Shown here: positions 54,212 to 64,000 of the stretch, one piece after another | Numbering within the stretch: position 1 is the first letter of the stretch | Layout of the letters: each line of letters opens with the position of its first letter | DNA from: Pseudopyrenochaeta lycopersici | Lineage: Eukaryota; Ascomycota; Dothideomycetes; Pleosporales; Pseudopyrenochaetaceae | DNA length: 64,000 bases | Direction of reading: 5' to 3' | Assembly (NCBI GenBank): GCA_003313425.1 | Contig: NHZP01000053.1 | Span: 282,268 to 346,267 of the forward strand | Made by a program: the position numbers and the translations under genes | Notes under the pieces: model-generated | What the model was told of the DNA's origin: nothing | The model's database searches: none | Seen by the model: only the letters and a program-made list of their open reading frames with translations

Positions 54212-56388
54212 ATGTATAGCCCCAGTATTGGCGATGTATTTGCTGTCCTGCAGCTGATCCAACTTATATTAAAATCGTGTCGTTCCAATGGTGCCGGAGC
54301 AGAGTGTGAAGGGATAATCAACTATGTGAACACAATTCACGAAGTTCTAACAATGCTCGAGGTTGAACTGAAAAAATCGGGTATCAGAGTTCCAGGTCTT
54401 ATATGCCCTTAGCTTCAAACCTTCTCCCTACTCCGACACCACTAACAATCCAGCAGGCCGGACTGATCGACCGTCTAATGAATCCTCATTTCGGAAGCCC
54501 TCCAGAGACGAGGCAATTTCCAAAGCAACAAATCACGAATTAGAACGAATTTCCTCCATCGAGCCTGACCAACTTCCCGTAGTTGCAGACAGTCGAAACG
54601 CCGACCTTTCACCTGCAACTAACATTGATAAAGCCGATACGGGCCGAAATGAAAGGACGGATGCAAAATGGATTTCATCACAGGCACAAACGATAGAGGT
54701 TCTCGCAAAAGGTCTTAGATATCATTCCATACTACTTGTCCAAAAATTGATGAGGTTTACTAAAACCTCTTCCATTTCGGTAAAAAGGCTGCACAACTTA
54801 TCGAACACCTGTAACGACGTAGCCCAGGACATATTGTTTTTGGCCACAGAGAATCAACAGTTCTTTATCCAACGTTGTGGGAAGCTGAGGGATTCACTAA
54901 AAAAATTGAAGCGCAATATTACGTGGAATCTTCAGATGCGGGATGATGCGAGAAAATTTCAACAAGATAGTTTAGGTACATTGAACGTATTGCATTTTTC
55001 ATTTAGCTTGTTCTCAAATAACAGGTAAGGGAATCAAATAAATAATCCCTCATTCGAAAAAGATTACTTACTTCGTGTGTAGGCTAGAATTTATAGGCCA
55101 TATCACTAAGTTGCACGAAGCGTGAGTTACACAAATCTTACACCATAGTAGCAATTGCATTAACAAATACCGCATAGGATAGAGAAGTCAAGGGAAGATA
55201 CCACTAGCAGCGTTCTGGAGCTAGATCAATCGTAAGGCCAGGATTGAAGGATTACCCTACTATACACCGATACGAACTAATGTTTACCTTTAGGTTGAAA
55301 GCTCACAGTAAGGGAACCGCAGAGCAAATGACTACTTTATTTTTGCTTTGTCAGAAGATGTACGTTGCTACAACACTCTTACCAAGTTATAATAATCACT
55401 ACTTACTCTTTCAGGCATGACCAGATGAGAGAAGCCACCGAAAGAGAATTAGTAAGACAAGACTGCGTGGCTGACAACGATAAAAGAATAACGGAGATGA
55501 AGCAAATGTAAGTGGTTTAAGGTTCTGAGTTAATAAATTTATTTGCAACTGATCGGGCGTGATTACTAGTGTCGAAGATATTCATTACGAAGTATTTAAG
55601 AGTGTAATGAAAACTGATGAGCGCCCCGTTACCTCGGAAAATGTTGAGGCGATTATCAACTGTTCTCTAAAAGTGAGAGCTGCTTCTGCATCCAAGAGCG
55701 CTGCCAGTTGCGTCGCATCATCCGATGAACCTGAAGATAACTTGGAAACCGATGCAACTCAGAATTCATTCGGCCCTTTAGAGCTCAATCTAGATCATCA
55801 ATCGGAATTCGCAGAATCCGTCTCTGACCACCAAGGCCAGCTAATCAATGAGGAACTCGATACAGAACAACTTTATACCGTATCTGAGGCTGATTGCTGT
55901 CTTAGCTGTATAGCTCAATCCAGACTATGCTACCTCGATTTAGCGGTTTACCCAGATCACGACATCGATTGCGATGAATTGTATGTCGATATTATGAGCA
56001 TTTGCTTAAATCGATTTGAATTGATGGCTGACGTCGATCCAGATTAAGATCAACTGATGCATTGGAGGAGGATTCATTATGGAACTTCATCGACGACTAT
56101 TCAGAGCGCTTGGGGCCTGAGGTAGTGATTGAAGATAGTTTAGACTCTAGAACAATGAGTTCATCAGTGGCTTCCATAGTATCTGCGGAAGACGAAGAGA
56201 ACTATAACGCCACAGAATTGCCAGAGCAGCCAACGAATCGTTCAGACAATCAGGACCATGCGGAACAAAGACAAGATGAGCAATGGTACAATGGGGAAGC
56301 TCAAAGACAGCAGAGAATGAAAAAGCCAGGAGGCGTATTTGCCGGTATGAACTTTAGTCCTTGCATGCTAAACAATCGATCCAATTAA
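54212..56388 (+). CDS. Multi-exon helical fungal protein with STAND-type N-terminal domain, probably frame-disrupted
   Basis: Exon 1 (from ATG 54212, up to about 54380) encodes a helical domain like those at the N-terminus of fungal STAND and related proteins (SIGDVFAVLQLIQLILKSC, IINYVNTIHEVLTMLEVELK). Exons about 54413..55024, 55294..55359, 55415..55507 and 55570..56047 all join in one frame with good donors (GTAAGG, GTACGT, GTAAGT). They give a polar region, then helical segments (TTLFLLCQKM, HDQMREATERELVRQDC, KRITEMKQIVEDIHYEVF) and an acidic C-part with CCLSCIAQSRLCYLD. Two problems: exon 1 to 2 is off by one base in any splice I can find, and after the TAA at 56045 a neighbouring frame stays open to 56388 (LRSTDALEEDSLWNFIDDYS to GGVFAGMNFSPCM). 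One-base indels at both points would restore a longer protein. Function unknown. Confidence 0.6.
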
Positions 56389-57770
56389 GTCTAAAGTATG
56401 TGCTTACGAACCTCCCAGCAAGTGTCGTTTCCATGGTGGTGTTCCCCCCTGCTATGGCAGTCACCATACCGATAGCCCTGTCCTCTTGGACGTATGGATT
56501 CGGTATCCAGGAAGGTTGGTGGTAATCTGCATCTGAGTTCTCTCCAAGCGCTGTTAGATGAGATTCTTATTACCGAACAGCGATGTGAGTATTGAATCAC
56601 GGAACAAGCGGAAGCCAAGCTAATTTATGGAGATTCTCTAGGGTGGGCCTTGAAAAACCCAGAAAATTATACTTGTCCCTGGTAGTAGCAATAGACACAT
56701 TCGTTATCTACTTGCAGTTCTCCAATCCGACTAGATCTCCCGTGATACTAAGCGTAACCAAAGCGGCTCAGTGTTGAACGTCCTGTTACTTGTAGGGATG
56801 CTAGACGAATGCACTGGCTACACCTTTTGTGAACGACTAATTGTTAGAAAGCTTAGCTAAGATAAGAATAAAGCGTACTACGGTATAGGTTAGGTGCACA
56901 AAGGTTTTCTATCAGAGACTCTAGTCACGAGTAGCCGAGATTTCGCACCTTACTATGTACGGAAAGTGGGTAATTCGAAGCTTGTAGCAGCCGCACTCGA
57001 GGGGAAGCCGGTTTCGCTAGTAGCTGTACGAAGACGCGCATGTAGCAGTAGACTGTAGTATAGCCGTAGTAGGGTAGACCCTAGTAGTGGTAGCCTGCAT
57101 ATCTAACGGGTGAGGTCAGGGTAAATGAAATAGGAAGAACAACAAGAAGAAGACTGCACGAAGATAACTGCTTAGGCCGTTTCTACTGTCTTGGCCTTAC
57201 ATCGAGTATGGTATTGAGCTAACGCGGATGTGTGAAGGCCATTGTGTAAGGGAGACAGTGGCTGACGAAGGATAAAAGTTGCACAGATTGCGAAAATCAT
57301 AAGCCGATTGTACAAGCGAGCGTAGATCAGCATATAAGCACAAGCATTAGTATTGTAGTCGGTTTCTGTTGAGGTAGGCCTCCTGCGAAAGCGAAAGCTG
57401 CGCAACTAATAGCCTAAACTCCTCTTATTAAACTATAAAGAGTAATAGTATAGACTTCTAGCTCGGGTTTAAAGCACTTTTAGCTTCTATTTTGTAGCTA
57501 AGAGATATGTTCTAGAAGCTTATTCGTAAGCAGAACACAGCTATAGCGGGTACTTTGGTAGTATAATATCTTGCTACTGCTAGCAGTGAGGACGGCTAAC
57601 CCGCTCTGGTTATAACCTTGTAGATGTTTCAGAATGTATAGATAATATGTAGGTAGAGGTACATGTAGCCACAGCTTATGAGATCGCTACTTTCTAAGCT
57701 ATAGTACTGTACGGTGGACGATTACAGGGTGTAGTGCAATAGCCTTTTCTAAGCTAAGGAAAACTAAAAC
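56389..57770. other. Intergenic, no recognised gene
   Basis: Only short frames without motifs. Base composition shifts to strongly AT-rich at about 57,770, marking the border of the next RIP block. Confidence 0.5.
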
Positions 57771-60700
57771 CTCTAAAATAACTAATATTAATTATTATAT
57801 AAGTATAAATTATAGTATAAAAATAAATAATAACTATAATAATATATAAAAAGTATAAAGTATAGAGTTAGGTTTAATTTTCTTTAGTTTTATTAAAATC
57901 TATAGCGTATAAGAGTCTTACTTATATAAGTTAAGATTACTCTATAATAAGTAGTAAAGTACTTAACTCTTCTTCTTCTATCTTATCTTTTTATACTTTA
58001 ATAGTATTTAATATATATATATTAAGTAATAACTTCTTAAAAGAAAAATTATTAACTATATATATAGCTAGTAGAAGGATATAGATTAATCTTAACTCTT
58101 TTCAGCTTAAGCTAATTACTTAATTTTATAAAAGAAAAAGTTATAGAAACTTTATATAATAGTTATATAAAGAGTATAAAGTTAAAATTAGCTTTTATAT
58201 ACTTAAGTTATAGTTTAAAAAGTAAAAGATATCTAAAAGACTAAGTTTTAAAAAGAAAAAAGATATCTAGTACTATATTAAAGTCCTTTACTTCTAAGTT
58301 AAGTTAAATAATAAAGATATACTTATTAAGTTAAAAAAGTAAAAGTTTTATATTAGACTTTATACTTTTATATAACTTTAATTTAAGCTAAGACTTTATT
58401 ATAAAATCTATAATCTTAAAAAACTCTAATAAGCTAAGCTTATAATATAATAACTTATTAAAAAAGGCCTCTAGTTAAGAGTAATTAATAGATATAGTAA
58501 GTAGTATCTCTATCTCTATTACTATTAGATAAAAATAAATATTATAAAAAATTATATATTCTAAGCCTATTATATAATAAACTTAGTTAAGATTAAAAAG
58601 AAAAAAAGAGATTTATAAAAAAAAAAGAGGTAAGTATATTATATAAAGACTAAACTATATCTAGTTAGTTAATAGATATAAGATATTAAAGCTATATAGT
58701 TTTAAGATATATACTTATATTAATACGTATGCTAGATATATAATATAAGTATTGTGCAGGAACAGAGGCCTCAGCAAGCTTCTCCCTGTCGATGGTAGCC
58801 TTGAGCGCACTGAACACAGCTAGGTAGTCATCCCATCAAGGATGAGATAAGAGGTAGGAGGTAGGTAAACAAGGATAAACAATAAGGGGGGGGGTAATAA
58901 TTCTAGATATTCCTTAGATAGTAGATCCTTAATAGTAGATACTAGATCGTGCTTCCTTCCAGTAGATACTGGATACCCTCCGCCTGCCTGCCTCCTTATA
59001 TCCTTATTTTTCTGCCAATCTCGCTTAATTGCCTTAAAGTCTGAGCTGCTGTGGCCTAAGCTGCTATGGCCTGAGCTGCTGCATCTGAACTGCTGCATCT
59101 AACTAGCTGAGATGCCCTTAGTGGCCAGGTAACCAGGTCACCAAGTGCATCGGCACAGTATTTATTAGTATTTTAGCTAGTATAGTAGTAAGCGTTAGAT
59201 AGTAATATCTTAGTACTATATAATAAGTAGGTATAGTACTTTAGTTTATTTAATTAGACTATAAGAGAGAAACTAAGTAATTAGTATATACCTAATTCTA
59301 CCTTTTATAAAAAGCTTAGCTAGGAATTTAGTTTTAAGATTACTATATATATAGTATAAGTACTATAAACTAAAAGATTAAGTTATAGTAGTAGTAACTT
59401 TTAAAGAGCTTACTTTTTAAGTAAAAAGTTTATATATATATAACTTTATAAGTATTAAACTAATATTCTATAAACTTATTTTAAGTAGCTTAAGTAAGAT
59501 AGCTTTGTTTTATATACTATATAGCTAATTAGATTATATTATATATAGTCTATTTCTTTATTTTCTAAGAGGAGATATACTTATATATTAATATATAGAA
59601 TTCTTATAAGATTAGGTAGTAAGTAAACTAGCTAAATACTATTATTAGATAACTATATATACTTTACTATAATCTTTTAAAGCTTACTAGAGATTATAGT
59701 ATATTATATAACTAAGAAATACTAGAAGATTTTAAAAGCTACCTCTTATTATAAGATATAATAATATATCTTCTAAAAGAGATAATAGCTTAGTATATAA
59801 GTAAGTTAGTAGAAATTAGATTTAATTTATATAAGGTAAAAATATAGATATTTAAGAACTAAGAAGAGCTATTTAAGGATATATATCTTTAGCTAAAGTA
59901 GCTAGTAATTAACTATATTAGATAAGGTAGCTAGCCTAAACTTAGTCTACTACTATATCTAATAGGAAGTTAAGACTAAGAAGTAAGTTTTATATAATAA
60001 GAAATAACGTATATACTAAGAGATCTAGCTTCTTCTATATAAAGCTTATATTATATATAAGGTTAATTTAAATATAAACTTTCTTATAAATAGTTAGTAA
60101 TTAATAAAATAATAGTATATAACTATAAGCTATATAAGCTATAAGATCTAGATATAGTAAAGAAAAAAAGGTTATATAATAGATAAAAGATATATTATAC
60201 CTTCTATTATACCTTCTCTTATACGTTTTTTTATATTTTTTCTTATAGTCTATTATATACTATTAATCTTATACTATCTAAAAAAACTTATTAAGTAAAT
60301 AGTTTATTCTACTATAGAGCTATATAACCTAAAGAGTTCTATTAAGAGTATAGTACTAAAAGAAACTTAGCTATTAAATAAGAGTAATATACTACTATAT
60401 AATAACTTTATAATATTACTTAAAGTTAGAGTAGTAGTACTATATAAGCTAGATCTCTTTTAGGCTTATATAATAAGGTTATTAAGTTAGATAATAATAA
60501 ACTAATACTAAAAGTAAAAAAGAAATTATTTATCTTATTAGCTTCTATCTAGGTACTATAGTAATCTACTAAATCTTAGTATACTTATACTTATATAGCT
60601 ATTAATAGTACTTACTAGTAATTACTATAAAGCTATAGTATAATAGTTAAGAAGATATTTCTTAAAGTTTAGCTATAGTATATATACTACTTATCTAGAG

Positions 60701-61296
60701 ATATATATAGTATATATAGCTACTAGTTTATTATAGATAAGTCTTAAATATTTTATACGTAATATTAGTATATTTTAAGCTTTTACTAATTACTTTAGAT
60801 CTTTTATCTCTTACGCTTACTAATAATAATATTAAAGAAGTAGATAACTTTCTTAATAACTATATCTTAAATAATATAGATATAAAGTAAGAAGAGTTAT
60901 ATAATAAACTACTATAGTACTTTATAACTTAAGTTAATACTAAAACTAGTTTAGTAAAGCTCTTAGCTTTTTTAAAAAGAAGCTATATAATATATTAGCT
61001 TATTAAATTAGCCTTATTTCTTTAATTAAGTAAAAGTATAATTTAAGTTTATATCTATTTTAAAGATACTATATATAAGCCTTAGCTTCAGTCTCTTACT
61101 CTTATTATACTTTCTCTACTTCTATATTATATAAAGAAGCTAAAAAAAAAACCCTTATTTATTAAGAAAGAGAAGGCTAAAGTTTCTACTAAAAAGAGTA
61201 TTATATATATATATATATACTATCTTTTAGTACTTAAGTAAAAATTAGAGTAAATAATAAACTTTATTAGCTAAAAAAAAGAATAGTACTATTATA
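57771..61296. other. AT-rich RIP-decayed repeat block
   Basis: Almost only A, T and TA-rich words, like the interior of the nested retroelements, except for a 403-bp normal island (58754..59156). Plus-strand translations are Lys/Ile/Tyr/Leu-rich with frequent TAA and TAG where Gln and Trp could have stood, so this is old transposon coding DNA, but I could not assign a family. Confidence 0.75.
58754..59156. mobile_element. 403-bp RIP-free insertion with 6-bp flanking duplication
   Basis: Normal GC content inside AT-rich DNA. Flanked by AGTATT on both sides (58748..58753 and 59157..59162). Ends are GTGC and GCAC, inverted over only 4 bases. It contains a 15-bp tandem repeat (GAGCTGCTGTGGCCT-like, about 59042..59100) and a G9 run. 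A minus frame of 92 codons spans most of it without recognised motif. Probably a small non-autonomous element that arrived after RIP of the surroundings. Confidence 0.5.
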
Positions 61297-61550
61297 TAGT
61301 GTGGAGTTAACAAGGTGGTTCGGCACAATCCCGCAGTTCTGGTGTTGTGAATGAGAGGTGACGCTGGAATCAAATATGCGTGAATAACAGAAGCAGCCCT
61401 GCCTGTGCAGTCTGCCAGAAACGAAGGTAAGTATAGAGCCTAAATAAAAGTAATAAGCAAAATAGTCTGAAATCTTATTAAATTAACGTAGCTAATACAC
61501 TAGCTACTTTGCAAAATCTTAGTTTTAAAGTAAATTATTATAGTGTGTGC

Positions 61551-63160
61551 CAGGGTTGCATATTTACTAAGTAATAGTAATTACTATTACTAAGTAGTAA
61601 AAGCTCTTTAGTAATAGTAATTACTAAGTTACTATTTAGTAATTAGTAAAATTCTAAAAATAGAAACTCTATATTTTTATAGTTCTATATCTAAAGCTTA
61701 TAATATTTTTATATTATAACTATATATAGTAAATTAAACTTATTAAATATAAAATTTTAACTATAGATTTATAAACTACTCTTTCTATCTATATTATTAT
61801 ATATAATATTCTAGAAATTTAGAAATAATAGGAATTAGAAAATATAATATAGTCTTACTAAAAAAATATATATTAAATAAAAAACTAGCTAATCTAAACT
61901 ACCTAAAGAATTTAAGAAATCTATAGCTTCTAAATTAGAAGCTATAAAATCTTCGTATAAATTATAAAAGCTTCTACTTAATTTAATCTCTTCTAGAGTA
62001 TAAAACTCTTTATTATATAGATTTAAATTATTTAAAAAATAGAAATCTTCTTTAATAAACTCCTCTTTTAAAGTAAAATAATTCTCTTTAATAGCTAGTT
62101 TAGCTTTTATATTATCTACTTCTTTAGAAGTAATTACAAGCTTATTTATAAAGCTTTTAATTATATCTATATATAATTAGTAATAGTTATATATATATAT
62201 AAATAGATAACTTACTATAATAGTGATGATGAAATATTTATATTACCTAATAAATCTATTAATAGTAACTGTATAGAGAACGAAGTAGAACTATATTTAA
62301 AAGAACCTAGAATAACTAAGAATATAACTCTAGAAAACTACTATAATACTAATAAAGATAGATTTCCTATAATATATAAAATAGCTAAAGACTATTTAGC
62401 TATATTAGCTACTTCTAATCCTAGTAAATCTACTTTTTCTAAAACAGCTAATATAGTAACTAAATCTAGAAATAGATTATTATCTAGTACTATTAAAAAA
62501 TTAATTATATTAAAGGAATTAAATAGTATAGTAGATGAGGAAGAAATTATAAATAATAATTTATTTTTTAAAGATAATATAATTAGTAATTATAATAATA
62601 AACAAAAGAAAGGAAAAGAAAAAGAAAAAGAAAGGATAAATATAGAAGAAGAAGAAGAAATAGAAGAAGATTTTAATGTAGAAGATAAAAGTACTACTAG
62701 TATAACTAGTTTTAATACTAGTACTAATTCAAGTTCTAATACTAGAAGAAATAGTAGAAATAGTAGAAATATAAGTCCTAGTAGTGATAATTTAATATAG
62801 TATTATACTATATAATTATAATATTATATATTACTATACTATAATATATAGAATAATAAGATATTTTAGTCTAAATATTATTAATATATAATAGTAGTGT
62901 TTATTTAGTTAGTTTTATAAATTTAGTTAGTTTAATAGATTAATAAAGATTTTTTATTTAAATTTAATTACTTTTTTTTTAATATACAATTTATTAATAT
63001 ATTCTAGTCTCTAATAGTTAAAGAATCTAGATTTTACTACTAGTAACTATATAATATAAAATATAGATTACTAAATTTTTACTAATTTATAATTTAGTAA
63101 TTACTAATTAGTAATTAGTAATTACTAGATTTACTAATTACTAAATTTTGTGCATCCCTG
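61551..63160 (+). mobile_element. hAT-superfamily DNA transposon, RIP-mutated and internally reduced
   Basis: 1,610 bp. The ends are imperfect inverted repeats CAGGGTTGCATATTTACTAA and CAGGGATGCACAAAATTTAG, typical of hAT. The flanking 8-bp duplication is GTGTGTGC (61543..61550) and GTGTGTGG (63161..63168), one mismatch. The right half encodes the hAT dimerisation domain. At 1.6 kb it is too short for a full hAT transposase gene. Islands of normal sequence flank it on both sides (61,297-61,550 and 63,161-63,240). Confidence 0.85.
62219..62800 (+). pseudogene. hAT transposase C-terminal dimerisation domain
   Basis: An open stretch of 193 codons without ATG. It reads RFPIIYKIAKDYLAILATS, NPSKSTFSKTANIVTKSRNR, LLSSTIKKLIILKELN, the hAT C-terminal dimerisation signature. 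The usual SAPSERVFS is altered to SNPSKSTFS, with Glu to Lys fitting G to A. A Glu/Lys-rich and then Ser/Asn-rich tail follows. It has no in-frame stops despite RIP-like composition, unlike the other elements in the window. The catalytic part is missing or unrecognisable. Confidence 0.85.
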
Positions 63161-63168
63161 GTGTGTGG

Positions 63169-64000
63169 TGCATAGTACATAATAGATAGTACATAATGTT
63201 AAGATCTCTCGCATCTCTAAGTCTTATCACTAAATTTCGCTAATAAAGGAAACCTATTATTACCTAATTACCTAGGTACCCTATATAATAGCATAAACCT
63301 CCCCTACTTTAAGCTTAGTCCTATTAAGCTTATAAATCCTACTTATTATTCCTTTTCTTTATAAGCAGAACTGCTAGTAAGAGGAGAAGAGAACTAAGAT
63401 AAGATATAAAAGAAAAAAGAAAGAAATTATTACCCTACGAATAAAGGGAAGGTAGTATAAGCTATATTTCTATAGGAGGAGTAGTCCTTATAATTATGCA
63501 GGTTCCTTTATAAACTCTTGCACTTTATTATTAAATCTCTTAAAGATAGTAAGAAAAATAAAAGAAAACGCGCCTTAACCTTACTATTAACGACGTAAGT
63601 AAGTATACTATTATCCTAGTATTCCTTAAATAACCTAGAAGCACTTAGCTAATTAGAGTCTGTTAAGTCTTACTTCTTCTTCTTAATCTCCTTAATCCTC
63701 TTACTATAATAAGGAGTCTATAACAGTATATACAGATTTAACGCGACTATGTTAAGTTACGCTCGCCTAAGGTAAGAAAACGCGAGAGGAGGTCCTATAA
63801 GTAACTAACTAGGCGAATATTAACTTAGCGCCTACTACTATAATAATAACTTTTATAAACTAGTATAAGTTAAAGTCTATAGAGACTAAGTTATACTTTA
63901 GATTAATAGACGCCTTAGTTTCTCCTTCCTATCTAGTATCCTAGCAGCCTTACTATTAAGATTATTAGAAAGCTCTTTAAGAACCTTATCTAGGGTAGTA
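63169..64000. other. AT-rich RIP-decayed repeat DNA reaching the window end
   Basis: After about 70 bases of normal composition the sequence becomes AT-rich again to the end. A few higher-GC words remain (ACGCGAGAGGAGG near 63,780). Probably another decayed transposon cut by the window edge. Family not identified. Confidence 0.6.

Noticed and set aside
57771..61296. Possible tyrosine-recombinase or other named transposon in the AT-rich block
   Set aside because: Translations are too decayed to align motifs reliably. Only the RIP character is supported.

Overview
The window is genomic DNA of a filamentous ascomycete (Pezizomycotina). A Dothideomycete such as a Pleosporales member is my best guess, but it is inferred. 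The reasons are short introns of about 45-110 bp with GTRNGT donors and CTRAC-type branch sites, typical fungal families (sedolisin, CFEM receptor, HET domain, NmrA-like, AIG1-type GTPase), and sharply bounded AT-rich blocks in which transposons carry the C-to-T / G-to-A signature of repeat-induced point mutation (RIP).

Layout. 0-14 kb is gene-bearing but full of decay: a secreted sedolisin peptidase (intact, 2 exons), a RING-like fragment, a broken tannase/feruloyl esterase, a secreted protein with a hydrophobic C-terminus, a fused D-carbamoylase + Asp/Glu/hydantoin racemase enzyme, a small acidic protein and a frameshifted NmrA-like pseudogene. 14.17-30.06 kb is a three-level nested transposon: a Tc1/mariner element (29-bp perfect terminal inverted repeats) is split by a Ty3/gypsy chromovirus (433-bp LTRs, AAAAG target duplication), which is split inside its reverse transcriptase by a reverse-oriented Ty1/copia element (227-bp LTRs, GTAGG duplication). 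All three are heavily RIP-mutated. 31.6-33.2 kb is an intact CFEM/PTH11-like seven-helix receptor.

34.9-56.4 kb is the most interesting part. It gathers gene types linked in fungi to non-self recognition and innate-immune-like signalling: a C2H2-ankyrin protein with an unusual 28-residue repeat, a C2H2 protein, an AIG1-like GTPase, a decayed NB-ARC/TPR NLR-type gene that no single reading frame shows, a HET protein with a CCHC knuckle, a second HET protein that splices into HET + DUF3597-like helical module + CCHC knuckles, and a helical fungal-specific multi-exon gene. The DUF3597-like module occurs both in the HET protein and at the C-terminus of the AIG1-like GTPase, which suggests shared wiring. 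That link is inference.

57.8-64 kb is AT-rich RIP-decayed repeat DNA. It holds a 1.6-kb hAT element with readable dimerisation domain and a 403-bp insertion that escaped RIP.

Exon models were built by eye from splice signals and phase. No database search was possible.
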